64,000 bases of DNA from CAXXOK01 sp964497495 (GCA_964497495.1 CAZCCZ010000004.1:59553-123552), one strand, 5' to 3'; positions 17,893 through 26,840 are shown, counted from the stretch's first letter. Translations and numbers: made by a program. Notes: generated by a model from the sequence alone, not told the origin.

Positions 17893-18756
17893 ATGAAACA
17901 ACCGCATATCCGCGCCCGTTCCCCGGTCGGCGCGAAGGAAACCGCCGCGAAAGTCCTGCTGTACGGCGTCCCCGGCCTGTACGCGGCCACCTGCATATTC
18001 CCCATCCTCTGGCTCGCCTACACCTCCTTCAAAACCAAAACGGAGTTCGCCGCCAACATCCTGGGGCTGCCCAAAAGCTTCTACACGGAAAATTGGGCGT
18101 ACGTTTTCGAAACCCTCAATCTTCCGCACTATATGTTCAACACGGCGCGCATCACCGTGCTCGTGATCCTGCTGACGCTCGTTTTCTCGTTCATCAACGG
18201 CTACTTCATATCCCGCTTCGAGTTCCGTTTCCGCAAGACCCTGTTCGGCCTGTACATGTGCAACCTGTTCGTGCCGGTGCACGCCGTGATGGTACCCACG
18301 TATATCCTGTTCGTGAAAATCGGCTTCAACAACCACTGGTGGTCCACGATCCTGCCGCTGGTGTGCATGGAAATGACCACCGCCACCTTCCTGACCAACG
18401 GATACGTATCCACCATACCGCTGGAACTGGAAGAGGCGGCTTCGATAGACGGAAGTTCCTTCACCCGCACCCTGTTCACCGTCATGCTTCCCATAATCCG
18501 GCCGATTCTGGTCACCATCGGCATCATCACGTTTTTCCATGCGTGGAACGAGTTCGCCTACGGGCTGGTCATGTTTAAGACCGAGAACTTCTATACCGTT
18601 TCGCTTGCGCTGCAACGTTTCAAGGGGGAATATTTCACCGATTATCCCCGCATCATGGCCACGATCTTCGCCTGCATCATTCCGGCCCTCGCACTGTATA
18701 TCCTGTTTTCCAGATATATCATCGAGGGTATGATGACCGGCGCGGTGAAAGGATAA
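17893..18756 (+). CDS. Sugar ABC permease, UgpE/MalG-like (set B)
   Basis: The protein has 287 residues, six membrane helices, the EAA motif EEAASIDGSSFTRTLF and C-terminus GMMTGAVKG. The start ATG 17893 follows the previous stop by 14 bases, with GAGGGGGC in the gap. It completes the second CUT1 importer. The gene for an NTF2-like protein starts only 26 bases later with its own GGAGG, so that protein is probably part of the same transcript. Confidence 0.9.
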   Translation: MKQPHIRARSPVGAKETAAKVLLYGVPGLYAATCIFPILWLAYTSFKTKTEFAANILGLPKSFYTENWAYVFETLNLPHYMFNTARITVLVILLTLVFSFINGYFISRFEFRFRKTLFGLYMCNLFVPVHAVMVPTYILFVKIGFNNHWWSTILPLVCMEMTTATFLTNGYVSTIPLELEEAASIDGSSFTRTLFTVMLPIIRPILVTIGIITFFHAWNEFAYGLVMFKTENFYTVSLALQRFKGEYFTDYPRIMATIFACIIPALALYILFSRYIIEGMMTGAVKG

Positions 18757-18781
18757 AACCAATATAACGGAGGTACTGATT

Positions 18782-19768
18782 ATGGAGATTCGCAAGGAAT
18801 GCCGGCTGGAAAAGCTGTACGGCCACACCCATCCCGTCCGGGACGATTCGGCGGAAGTGCAGTTTATGAAGGCCGTCTGCGCGGGCGACACGGAAAGGGC
18901 GCTGACCTTTTTTCACGAGACCAAGCTGTTCGGCGGCGAAAAGTGCGCCGTGGACGTCCCTTACGGCCGCTTCGAGGGCTTAGGCGGCGTCGCCGCCTTC
19001 GCCGGCGGCTGGCTGGATCGCTTCGGGGCGCAGGCCGCCACGTTGGTACCGGTGATCCAGACCATCGCCAACGGCCGCGTGGCGCTGGAAGCCGTCGTCA
19101 ATTTCGTCGTGGACGGAAAAATCAACCAGGTGCCCATGTTCATCGTCGGCGATTTCCGCACCGCGACGACGCTGGACGAAGTGCGCGTGTACTGTCATTT
19201 CACCTTCGTGCCCGGCCTGCAGGCGTACCGCAAGCCCATGTTTACGTCCGCCCACAGGGAAGCGGGCGACCCGGGGCTGCTGACCGGCGCGGTGCGCGAG
19301 TACTACGAGGCGCTGCACCACTGCCCCGCGGTGGACGTGGACCGGATTATGGGCTGCATCGGCGAGGGCTGTATCTTCAGCGGCTACGAGCGCTGGGACG
19401 CGGAGGGCGAGCCCGCCGTCACGCGCGAAAATATCCGTAAGGCGTACGAGTTCATGCGCACCTACATCCCCCGCTGCGTGGGCATGCGGTACGAAACCAT
19501 CATCGACGACGGGCGCACCTGCGTGATCGAATGGGTGCACATCGTATCCCGCGCCGGGCAGGAGGAGCTGAGCCGCATCGCGCTGTCCGGCATATCCGCC
19601 TACGAGCGCGGCGAAGACGGAAAGCTCTGCTCCATCCGCATCAGCGATTACGCCGGTTGCGAGCGTACCATCGAGTGGGACAAGGTGGACGTGCCCGAAG
19701 CCGAAGCCAAGCGCATCAACTTCGTGGAATCCTTCCCGCCGTACGTGGGTTGCAAGTCCCTGGAATAA
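18782..19768 (+). CDS. Protein with two NTF2/SnoaL-like halves, function unknown
   Basis: The protein has 328 residues, no signal peptide and no membrane helix, so it is cytoplasmic. Two halves (about 20-150 and 170-310) each look like an NTF2/SnoaL-type cone: an N-terminal helix followed by an FEGLGGVAAFAGG-type loop and alternating strands. The second half contains EYYEALHHCPAVDVDRIM and IRISDYAGCERTIEWD. I infer this fold from pattern only. Its place right after a CUT1 importer (26 bases, GGAGG site) and before a GH43 enzyme suggests a role in metabolising the imported sugar, perhaps as an epimerase, dehydratase or ligand-binding protein. It could also be uninvolved. No catalytic residues can be assigned. 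Confidence 0.75.
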   Translation: MEIRKECRLEKLYGHTHPVRDDSAEVQFMKAVCAGDTERALTFFHETKLFGGEKCAVDVPYGRFEGLGGVAAFAGGWLDRFGAQAATLVPVIQTIANGRVALEAVVNFVVDGKINQVPMFIVGDFRTATTLDEVRVYCHFTFVPGLQAYRKPMFTSAHREAGDPGLLTGAVREYYEALHHCPAVDVDRIMGCIGEGCIFSGYERWDAEGEPAVTRENIRKAYEFMRTYIPRCVGMRYETIIDDGRTCVIEWVHIVSRAGQEELSRIALSGISAYERGEDGKLCSIRISDYAGCERTIEWDKVDVPEAEAKRINFVESFPPYVGCKSLE

Positions 19769-19792
19769 GCCGGGCAAAGCGGCGGACATAAG

Positions 19793-19845
19793 GCAAGCAA
19801 ACGCGGGAGGGGACGGCTGCACCGTCCTCTCCCGCGTTTGCTTGC
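19793..19845 (+). terminator. Long hairpin ending the importer operon
   Basis: A 24-base-pair stem (19793-19816 with 19822-19845, one G-U pair) and a five-base loop lie 25 bases after the stop of the NTF2-like gene. No clear U-tract follows, but the very stable stem suggests termination. The rest of the gap up to 20055 holds a GC-rich inverted repeat near 19993-20030 and no ORF with a ribosome site. Confidence 0.7.
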
Positions 19846-20055
19846 GGCCTGGAACGCCGTTTCCGGCCTTCTGCCGTTCCCCCGAAAGAAAGAGACGGGC
19901 CGGGCGTCCGCACGCGGCAGGAAGCGGAGCGCGCAAAGTAGAAATATGCAACGGCCGCACGCCGCCCGGCCTCCGGGCGGAACGGGGCCGCCGGCGTCAT
20001 CCGGCCCTAAGGCCGGCGGCGCGGCAATCATCGGTTGAGGAGATATGGAAAGGCC

Positions 20056-21465
20056 ATGAAAAAGCAGGCATACAACCCTTACCTTCCCTCCTGGGAATAC
20101 GTTCCGGACGGCGAACCGTACGTATTCGGCGACCGCGTGTACGTGTACGGCTCTCACGACCGGTTTAACGGATACGTGTTCTGCCTGGGCGACTACGTAT
20201 GCTGGTCCGCGCCGACGGACGACCTGAGCGCCTGGCGCTGCGAGGGCGTGATCTACCCGAAAACCGCCGACCCGCTGAACCGCGAGGGGAAAATGAACCT
20301 GTTCGCGCCGGACGTCACCGTGGGGCCGGACGGCCGTTATTACCTGTACTACGTGCTGGACAAGGTCGACATCGTATCCGTCGCCGTGTGCGACACGCCC
20401 GCCGGGGAGTACCGTTTTCACGGCTACGTGCGCTACGCGGACGGAACGCGCCTGGGCGAGCGCGCGGGCGACGAGCCGCAGTTTGATCCCGGCGTGCTGA
20501 CGGAGGGTGAAAACACCTATCTGTACACTGGTTTCGCCGGTCCCGGGGACAAGGGCAGGCACGGCGCGATGGCGACGGTGCTGGGCCCGGATATGCTGAC
20601 CATCCGGGAAGAGCCCGTGTTCGTTGCGCCGGGCTGCGAATACGCGCGGGGAACGGGTTTCGAGGGTCACGCGTTTTTCGAGGCGCCCTCCATACGCAGG
20701 CACGGCGGCCTTTATTACTTCGTCTATTCCTCCACAGTTATGCACGAACTGTGTTACGCGACCAGCGAACGCCCCACGGGCGGCTTCCGGTACGGCGGTG
20801 TGATCATCAGCAACAACGATTCCCATATCGCTTCCTACAAGCCGCCGGAGAAGCCCGCCGCGTACGGCGGCAACAACCACGGGAGCATCGTGGAGATCGC
20901 GGGCCGGTGGTATATCTTCTACCACCGTCAGACGAACGGTACGTGGTACAGCCGTCAGGGGTGCGCGGAACCGATCACTTTCCGGGCCGACGGCTCGATT
21001 CCGCAGGTCGAGCTCACGTCCTGCGGCCTCAACGGCGGCCCCCTGCGGGGCGAAGGCGAATACCCGGCTTACATCGCCTGCAACCTGTTCACCGGCACGG
21101 ATCACCCCATGTCCGGAGAGCCCGGCCTGCCCAGAATTACGCAGGAGGGGCGCGACGGCGACGAGTTGGACGGCTACGTCGCGGATATCCGGGACGGGAC
21201 GACAATCGGGTTCAAATACTTCCGGTGCCGGGGCGTGCGCCGCGTCACGATACAGGCCCGCGGGTACGCCGACGGCGCCTTCGACGTCCGAACCGCCTGG
21301 GACGGCCCCGCGCTCGGCTCCATCCCGATCCGCTATACGAACGTATGGGAAACGTACGAAGCGGATATCGCCCTTCCGGACGGCGATAATGCCCTTTACC
21401 TTGTATATCGCGGCGGCGGAGTCGCCATGCTCCGGTCGTTCGCCCTGTCGGGCGCGAAGGCCTGA
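20056..21465 (+). CDS. Glycoside hydrolase family 43-type enzyme
   Basis: The protein has 469 residues and no signal peptide, so it should act on imported oligosaccharides in the cytoplasm. Residues 1-310 match the five-bladed propeller family GH43 (arabinofuranosidases, xylosidases): YNPYLPSWEYVPDGEP with the likely base Asp, NLFAPDVTVGPDGRYY with the pKa-tuning Asp, and GHAFFEAPSIR with the likely acid Glu. The C-terminal 130 residues look like a beta-sandwich carbohydrate-binding domain (YFRCRGVRRVTIQARGY). I chose ATG 20056, preceded by GAGGAG and GGAAAGG; a TTG at 20035 would add seven residues. It follows the duplicated importer, whose substrate it probably cleaves. Subfamily and exact bond are uncertain. 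Confidence 0.85.
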   Translation: MKKQAYNPYLPSWEYVPDGEPYVFGDRVYVYGSHDRFNGYVFCLGDYVCWSAPTDDLSAWRCEGVIYPKTADPLNREGKMNLFAPDVTVGPDGRYYLYYVLDKVDIVSVAVCDTPAGEYRFHGYVRYADGTRLGERAGDEPQFDPGVLTEGENTYLYTGFAGPGDKGRHGAMATVLGPDMLTIREEPVFVAPGCEYARGTGFEGHAFFEAPSIRRHGGLYYFVYSSTVMHELCYATSERPTGGFRYGGVIISNNDSHIASYKPPEKPAAYGGNNHGSIVEIAGRWYIFYHRQTNGTWYSRQGCAEPITFRADGSIPQVELTSCGLNGGPLRGEGEYPAYIACNLFTGTDHPMSGEPGLPRITQEGRDGDELDGYVADIRDGTTIGFKYFRCRGVRRVTIQARGYADGAFDVRTAWDGPALGSIPIRYTNVWETYEADIALPDGDNALYLVYRGGGVAMLRSFALSGAKA

Positions 21466-21541
21466 CGGAAACGGGCCGCGGCACGCGCGCGGGCGGGAAC
21501 GCCCCGGCTTCCGGACGGCGCGAATGCCCAGCGCTTTCCGC

Positions 21542-21570
21542 TTGACGGGGCAAGCCCGGCACGGTATAAT
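21542..21570 (+). promoter_or_regulatory. Strong promoter for a small membrane protein gene
   Basis: TTGACG (21542-21547) and TATAAT (21565-21570) lie 17 bases apart, 67 bases before the ATG at 21637. The gap 21466-21541 shows nothing else. Confidence 0.85.
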
Positions 21571-21636
21571 AACGAAAGCTTCCCGCGTGCCGCCACGCGG
21601 AAAAGACGTTCATAAGCATAGAAAGGGGGAGCATCC

Positions 21637-21990
21637 ATGCGCAAACCGCGCCGCTGGCCGGTCGTTCTGTGTGCGCTGCTGTGCGCGTTCGCGTTTTTCG
21701 TGCTCCTCTCCGCCCTGATCGAAGCGCCCGCCGCGCCGGCCGAGCCCGCGCAGGCGAACCTGCCCGTATCAAACGCCGTGCTTCTGCCCGCCGTGCTGCC
21801 GTCGCCGGAAACCCCGCCGGAAGCGCGCGGTATCAGCGGCGCGTGCCTGCCCTTCGTGCTCTTCTTCAGCCTCGCCCCGGTGCTGCCCAAACTGGCGCCG
21901 GGCCGGGACGCCAACGGCCGCGTACTTCGCCGGCGGCGATACGTGCACAGCTATTATCCGGTTTTCAAGCAGGAGTTGGCCTGCGGCTGA
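21637..21990 (+). CDS. Small membrane protein of unknown function
   Basis: The protein has 117 residues. A basic N-terminus (MRKPRRW) precedes a membrane helix at about residues 9-28 (VLCALLCAFAFFVLLSAL). A proline/alanine-rich extracytoplasmic stretch follows (APAAPAEPAQ), then a second, shorter hydrophobic segment (CLPFVLFFSLAPVLPKL) and a basic tail (RRRRYVHSYYPV). The gene has a near-consensus promoter at 21542-21570 and GGGGGAG before the ATG, which makes it more credible than its composition alone. It lies alone between the GH43-type gene and secD. I do not recognise a family. Confidence 0.6.
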   Translation: MRKPRRWPVVLCALLCAFAFFVLLSALIEAPAAPAEPAQANLPVSNAVLLPAVLPSPETPPEARGISGACLPFVLFFSLAPVLPKLAPGRDANGRVLRRRRYVHSYYPVFKQELACG

Positions 21991-22151
21991 CTTACGTTCC
22001 CCCCGAACCCTGTTCCCACCGCGGGTCCATGCGGCGGGGCGTTTCCGCGCGTGCGGGCGCTTCCGTCAGGCGGGGTCCGCGCGGGGGCGGGGTTCGGGTC
22101 GTTTGATTCGGGAATCATCATACCGCCTCATTCATTAAATGGGAAGGACGA

Positions 22152-23528
22152 TTGACAAACATGAAAGTCAACAACCGCAAACGCAGAAAGATGAACCGCC
22201 GCACGGCGGCGATCATCGCGCTGAGCATCGCGCTGATCGTCACCGTCTTCATCGGCTACGTCGGCCTCAACGGCATGTGGATGGACAGCCGCGGCCTTTA
22301 CAAGCTTCAGGCGTGGGTGCCCCAGACGAACGTGACCAAGGAAACGTGGCCCAAGCCCATCGCGCTGGGCCTGGACCTGCAGGGCGGCGTGTTCGTGGAA
22401 TACGAAGCCACCATGAGCGACGAGTTGAAGAACGACGGCTATAACTTCAACACCCTGCTGGAAAACACGATGGATATCATTTCCCGCCGTCTGAACGAAA
22501 AGGGCTTCACCGAGGCCACCGTGACCAAGATCGGCTCGGCGGGCATCCGCGTGGAGATTCCGGACGTAACCGACCCCTCCGCCGTGCTGGACCTGATCGG
22601 CTCCCCCGCGAAGCTGGAGTTCCTGGACGCGGACGGCAACGTGTTCCTGGAAGGGCGGGAGCTGAAAACCGCCACCGCCACCACGGACGAGGACGGCAAG
22701 CCCGCCATCAGCTTCACGCTGACCAGCGAAGGCGCGCAGCTTTTCGGCGATATGACGGCCAAGAGCATCGGCAAGACCATCACCATCCAACTGGACGGCA
22801 AGGAGCTCATGAGCCCAAACGTCGACGAGGCGATCTACGGCGGCAGCATCCTGGTAAAAGGCTCCTTTACGCAGGATCAGGCCGAAACCTACGCCCTGCA
22901 GCTTCAGAGCGGCGCGCTGCCGCTGGATCTGCGGCAGGATAAGCTGGACACCATCTCCGCCACGCTGGGCGACAACGCGCTGACCACCAGCGTTAACGCC
23001 GCCGTTATCGGTATCCTGCTGGTGTTCCTCATCATGATCGTCCGCTACCGGCTGGCCGGCGTACTGGCGTGCTGGGCGCTGTGCGTCTACATCGTCCTGC
23101 TGTTCTTCTTCATCGCCGTGGTGCCCGGCATTCAGCTTACGCTGCCCGGCATCGCCGGTATCATCTTGAGCATCGGCATGGCCGTGGACGCGAACGTCGT
23201 CATCTTCGAGCGCGTCAAGGAAGAGGCGCACGCGGGCCGTCCGATGATCCACTCCGTACGCATCGGCTTCAAGAACGCCATGAGCGCCGTGCTGGACGCC
23301 AACGTAACCACCATCATCGCGGCCATCGTCCTGCTGTTCTACGGCACCGGCTCGGTGCAGGGCTTCGCGACCACGCTGCTGCTGGGCGTTATCGCCAGCA
23401 TGATCACCGCGATCCTGGTGACGCGCTTCCTGCTTTCGCGCATGGTAACGATCTTCAAGAATCCCTCGCTGTACGTGACCAACATGAAGAAATTCGCGGC
23501 AGAGGTCGCCGCGGGGGAGGCGCAGTAA
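22152..23528 (+). CDS. secD: Protein translocase subunit SecD
   Basis: The protein has 458 residues. An N-terminal membrane helix is followed by the SecD signature LGLDLQGGVFVEYEA, the periplasm/outside P1 domain, GSILVKGSFTQDQAETYAL, the segment LQSGALPLDL, and five more helices containing LSIGMAVDANVVIFERVKEE. SecD works with SecF and SecYEG, using the proton gradient to pull secreted proteins outward. Two starts are possible: TTG 22152, four bases after GGAAGG, or ATG 22161, thirteen bases after it; spacing slightly favours TTG. secF starts one base after its stop. The binding proteins elsewhere in the window are typical clients. Confidence 0.95.
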   Translation: MTNMKVNNRKRRKMNRRTAAIIALSIALIVTVFIGYVGLNGMWMDSRGLYKLQAWVPQTNVTKETWPKPIALGLDLQGGVFVEYEATMSDELKNDGYNFNTLLENTMDIISRRLNEKGFTEATVTKIGSAGIRVEIPDVTDPSAVLDLIGSPAKLEFLDADGNVFLEGRELKTATATTDEDGKPAISFTLTSEGAQLFGDMTAKSIGKTITIQLDGKELMSPNVDEAIYGGSILVKGSFTQDQAETYALQLQSGALPLDLRQDKLDTISATLGDNALTTSVNAAVIGILLVFLIMIVRYRLAGVLACWALCVYIVLLFFFIAVVPGIQLTLPGIAGIILSIGMAVDANVVIFERVKEEAHAGRPMIHSVRIGFKNAMSAVLDANVTTIIAAIVLLFYGTGSVQGFATTLLLGVIASMITAILVTRFLLSRMVTIFKNPSLYVTNMKKFAAEVAAGEAQ

Positions 23529-23529
23529 C

Positions 23530-24465
23530 ATGAAATTAACGATCAAGAACCACGCCAAGGTATGCCTGATGATATCGGGAACGATTCTGCTGATCGCGCT
23601 CGTCATGTCCCTGCTGGGTTACGGAGTCAATTACGGCATCGATTTCGCGGGCGGCCTGAACATCGAGTACAACATGAACTCCACCTTCAGCCAGGCGGAC
23701 GTGGAAACCGCGTTGCGCAGCCAGGGGCTGACGGACTTCAAGGTTTCCACCTCCGGCGACGCGGGCACGACGCTCAACATCCGCATTCCCAAGCTGAGCA
23801 GCGAGGAGGAAATCCAGACGCTCCAAAGCGGTCTGGAAGCGGAACTGCTGGCAAAGTACCCCGCCATGGACGCAACCAACGCTACCGCCAGCTACGTTGG
23901 GCCCACGGCGGGCGCGACGCTGGTAAAGAACGCGATCCTGAGCGTCGTGCTGGCTTCGGCTCTGATGCTCGTGTACATCGCCCTCCGTTTCAGCCTCTAC
24001 AGCGGCATGGCGGCCGTGTTCGGCCTGATGCACGACGTGCTGATCATGTACAGCTTCATGGTAATCCTTCGCAACGTCATCCAGATGAACAGCTCCTTCA
24101 TCGCCGCGATGCTGACCATCGTGGGTTATTCCATCAACAACACCATCGTTATCTTCGACCGCATCCGCGAGAACAACCGGAAACCGGACTATTCGAAGCT
24201 CAGCCGCGTGGAGGTCGTCAATACCTCCATCAGACAAAGCCTGGGCCGTACCGTCAACACGACGCTGACCACGCTGGTCACCATCGTGTCGCTGTACGTG
24301 CTGGGCGTCGCCTCCATCCGGGAGTTCAGCCTGCCGATCATCATCGGCATCCTCGCGGGCCTCTACAGCGCCAACCTGATCAACGGCTACGTGTGGGCGT
24401 TCCTGGAGGATAAATTCGCGGGCCGCAAGAAGAAGGCCGCCAACCTCAAGGCGAAAAAGGCGTAA
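23530..24465 (+). CDS. secF: Protein translocase subunit SecF
   Basis: The protein has 311 residues and six membrane helices. The family motifs YGIDFAGGLNIEYNM, near the N-terminus, and IVGYSINNTIVIFDRIREN, in the fourth helix region, are clear. A basic C-terminal tail ends in lysines (FAGRKKKAANLKAKKA). Start ATG 23530 lies one base after the secD stop, with GGGGGAGG just upstream. SecF forms a heterodimer with SecD. It is followed by an intrinsic terminator, so secDF form a two-gene operon here. Confidence 0.95.
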   Translation: MKLTIKNHAKVCLMISGTILLIALVMSLLGYGVNYGIDFAGGLNIEYNMNSTFSQADVETALRSQGLTDFKVSTSGDAGTTLNIRIPKLSSEEEIQTLQSGLEAELLAKYPAMDATNATASYVGPTAGATLVKNAILSVVLASALMLVYIALRFSLYSGMAAVFGLMHDVLIMYSFMVILRNVIQMNSSFIAAMLTIVGYSINNTIVIFDRIRENNRKPDYSKLSRVEVVNTSIRQSLGRTVNTTLTTLVTIVSLYVLGVASIREFSLPIIIGILAGLYSANLINGYVWAFLEDKFAGRKKKAANLKAKKA

Positions 24466-24488
24466 CCGGGCCGTTCGGCCCGCCGCCC

Positions 24489-24521
24489 AAAAGGCCGCGC
24501 CCCTCATGGGCGCGGCCTTTT
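24489..24521 (+). terminator. Intrinsic terminator after secF
   Basis: AAAAGGCCGCGCCC (24489-24502) pairs perfectly with GGGCGCGGCCTTTT (24508-24521) around a five-base loop. Confidence 0.9.
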
Positions 24522-24525
24522 CGCG

Positions 24526-24555
24526 TTGACAAATCCCCTTCGCTCACGCTATGAT
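24526..24555 (+). promoter_or_regulatory. Promoter of the large membrane protein gene
   Basis: TTGACA (24526-24531) and TATGAT (24550-24555) are 18 bases apart. The -10 box overlaps an ATG at 24551, which therefore cannot be the translation start of the following gene. Confidence 0.8.
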
Positions 24556-24580
24556 GACCCGGGAAAGAGGGCGGTCCGTT

Positions 24581-26665
24581 TTGAACATACGGCTTCGGTG
24601 GGCGCGTGCCGCGCGCGGGAAAAAGTGGCTGCTTCTTACCGGCGCGGCGCTGGTGCTGGCGCTGGCCGTGGAAGGGGTCTGCAACCTGCGCGCCTGGACG
24701 ACCCGCAACCTGACGCCCGTGCCATTATCCGTAAGCGACATCGCCGTGGAAAGCAACGTGTCGGTGGAGCAGAGCGAAGGCGGCGTATACGTTGAAAACG
24801 CGGCCAACCGTTTCGTCGATCTCGTGTGCCACCCGCAGGCGCTCGCCCTGCGAACCGTGCAGGTGAACCTGCAGGGGGAAGGCGTCGTGCAGGTTTCGGT
24901 GTTTCTCCGGGACGAAGCCTCCGCCTTTACGTCGGAGCAGACGTACAGCGTCACGTTGATCGCGGGCGATCAGGTGTTGAGCGCCTGCTACGCCGAAGCG
25001 GAAAGCGCGGGCGCGGCGGGCGAGGTGCGCGTGCGCCTCAACCCGCAGGACAACGGCCTGTTCGCCGTAACGGGGATCACACTCAACGCGCGCGTGCCGT
25101 TCCAGTGGCAGCCGTTCCGCATGGCGCTGGTGTTCGCAGCCTCGCTGGCGCTCCTGCGCGCGCTGTTCCTGGGCGGCTTCCGTACGGCGTACGATCCCGC
25201 GCGGCTTTCGCACCGGCTGATCGTCGCGGTGCCACTGGCGGGCCTCATGGTGTTCATGCTGTTTCTGGCGCAGTGGATCCGCCCGGATATCCCGCTGTTT
25301 CAGGGCGTCAACGACGAGGCGGCCGCGCAGGGAGACGACGTATACGCCGTCCTGTACGAAGCCCTCCGTTCGGGCAGCCTGTCCGTTCCCCGCGAACCGG
25401 ACGAGGCGCTGCTTGCGCTGACCAACCCCTACGACCAGAGCGAGCGAGTCGCCAAGGGGGTGAATTTCCCCTTCGATTACGCTTATGATAACGGAAAATA
25501 TTACGTGTATTACGGGGTCGCGCCGGTGCTGACCGTCTACGCGCCTTATCACGCCCTGACGGGGCGGGCGCCCGGCTCCCGCGACGCCACGCTGATCATG
25601 GCCTGGCTGGCCGTGGTTTTCGTCGGCTTCGCGATATGTGGACTGGCGAAACGGTACCTTCCCGGCGTAAGCGTGTTCGCGCTGTCGCTGGGCTGCGTTA
25701 CGGCGGTCTTCGCCTCCGGCGCGCCGCTGCTGCTGGCCTGCGCGGATTTTTACTATCTGGCGGAGCTGAGCTTCGTCACCTTCTGCGCGGGCTCCGTCGC
25801 CTTCGGGCTGCACGCGTCCGTGCAGCCGCGCCGGGGCCTGCGGTACGCGCAGTACGCGCTGTCCGGCGTATGCTTCGCGCTTACGGCCATGAGCCGCCCC
25901 GGAGCCCTGCCGATGCTGGCGGCGTTCCTGGCCCCGCTGTTCGTGTGCGAGCTTATCCGCAGGCGCGCGCGTATCGGGGATGCGGCGTCTTTCCTCGTGC
26001 CCGCGCTGCTGGGCGCAGGGGCGCTGATGTGGTATAACGCAGCGCGCTTCGGCTCGGTTTTCGACTTCGGGCAGGCGTACCAGATGAGCGTGGCGGATAT
26101 GCACTGGAACCGCGTGCGGCTGATGGAGCTGCCGCAGGCGCTGTACCACTACCTGCTGGAGCCTCTGGCATGGAACAACCGTTTTCCGTATCTTTCCGCG
26201 GGCTACCACGCCTCGCCCACGGCGGGCCGGTACGTGTTCACCCTGCCCTGCGCGGGGATGCTGGCGTTTCCCGTCGTCTGGGCGCTGGCGCTGTGGCCGC
26301 TGGCCTCGGCGCGCTTTCCCGCGGAAACGCCCCTGTTGCGGCGAGAACGCAATTGGACGCTGCTGCTGCCGCTGCTCGTATCCCTGCCGCTGATGCTCGT
26401 ATCCTACGGGCTGGCAGGCGCGATCCTTCGCTACACGTGCGATTTCCGGCTGTTCTACGCGCTGGCGGGCGTGCTGTGCGCCATGGCGATGGCGACGCGC
26501 GCGAACACTCCCGAAAAGAAGGCGCTGGCCGCCGTCTGCGTCCTGCTGTGCGCGGGCTCGCTGTTCGTGGGCTTCGCGCTGCTGTTCGACAACGAGCGCA
26601 ACTACGTGCTGCGGAATTCCCCGCAAATCTACTACGGCCTCCAGCGGATGTTCTTCCCGTACTGA
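24581..26665 (+). CDS. Large polytopic membrane protein, possibly GT-C glycosyltransferase-like
   Basis: The protein has about 694 residues. One N-terminal helix (LLLTGAALVLALAVEGV) is followed by a soluble beta-rich domain to about residue 185 and then by ten or more membrane helices. Between helices lies an aromatic loop (FDYAYDNGKYYVYYGVAP) and an acidic stretch (FQGVNDEAA). The layout recalls GT-C glycosyltransferases that use polyprenyl-phosphate sugars, but I see no certain catalytic motif. ATG 24551 lies in the -10 box, so I place the start at TTG 24581, which has AGAGGGCGG upstream. It lies alone between terminator and promoter. A role in cell-envelope glycans is only a guess. Confidence 0.7.
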   Translation: MNIRLRWARAARGKKWLLLTGAALVLALAVEGVCNLRAWTTRNLTPVPLSVSDIAVESNVSVEQSEGGVYVENAANRFVDLVCHPQALALRTVQVNLQGEGVVQVSVFLRDEASAFTSEQTYSVTLIAGDQVLSACYAEAESAGAAGEVRVRLNPQDNGLFAVTGITLNARVPFQWQPFRMALVFAASLALLRALFLGGFRTAYDPARLSHRLIVAVPLAGLMVFMLFLAQWIRPDIPLFQGVNDEAAAQGDDVYAVLYEALRSGSLSVPREPDEALLALTNPYDQSERVAKGVNFPFDYAYDNGKYYVYYGVAPVLTVYAPYHALTGRAPGSRDATLIMAWLAVVFVGFAICGLAKRYLPGVSVFALSLGCVTAVFASGAPLLLACADFYYLAELSFVTFCAGSVAFGLHASVQPRRGLRYAQYALSGVCFALTAMSRPGALPMLAAFLAPLFVCELIRRRARIGDAASFLVPALLGAGALMWYNAARFGSVFDFGQAYQMSVADMHWNRVRLMELPQALYHYLLEPLAWNNRFPYLSAGYHASPTAGRYVFTLPCAGMLAFPVVWALALWPLASARFPAETPLLRRERNWTLLLPLLVSLPLMLVSYGLAGAILRYTCDFRLFYALAGVLCAMAMATRANTPEKKALAAVCVLLCAGSLFVGFALLFDNERNYVLRNSPQIYYGLQRMFFPY

Positions 26666-26681
26666 CGGGCCGCCGCGCGGT

Positions 26682-26711
26682 TTGACGCGCAGGCCCGGCC
26701 GGTTGTATAAT
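26682..26711 (+). promoter_or_regulatory. Promoter of the leader ORF/riboflavin kinase unit
   Basis: TTGACG (26682-26687) and TATAAT (26706-26711) are separated by 18 bases, giving a start near 26718, about 50 bases before the leader ORF. Confidence 0.8.
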
Positions 26712-26768
26712 GGGTCGTCGCGGCCGGCGTTCCCCGCCGCGCTCTCCCTTGCGAAAGGAGCCGCTCCC

Positions 26769-26840
26769 ATGAGGATCGCCGTTTCATCCGCCCGGCCCGG
26801 GGCCGCCGCGCGCAACCCTTCGGGCGCGCGCCCCGCATGA
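26769..26840 (+). CDS. 23-codon leader ORF overlapping the riboflavin kinase start
   Basis: ATG 26769 has a strong site (GAAAGGAG) eight bases upstream and reads MRIAVSSARPGAAARNPSG followed by ARPA and TGA at 26838-26840. The stop overlaps the next gene's ATG (26837) as ATGA. The next gene has no ribosome site of its own, so ribosomes finishing this ORF would restart on it. It may be a coupling leader peptide. Alternatively it could be the remnant of a longer N-terminus cut by a frameshift, but the short sequence has no resemblance to the FMN adenylyltransferase domain. Confidence 0.55.
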   Translation: MRIAVSSARPGAAARNPSGARPA

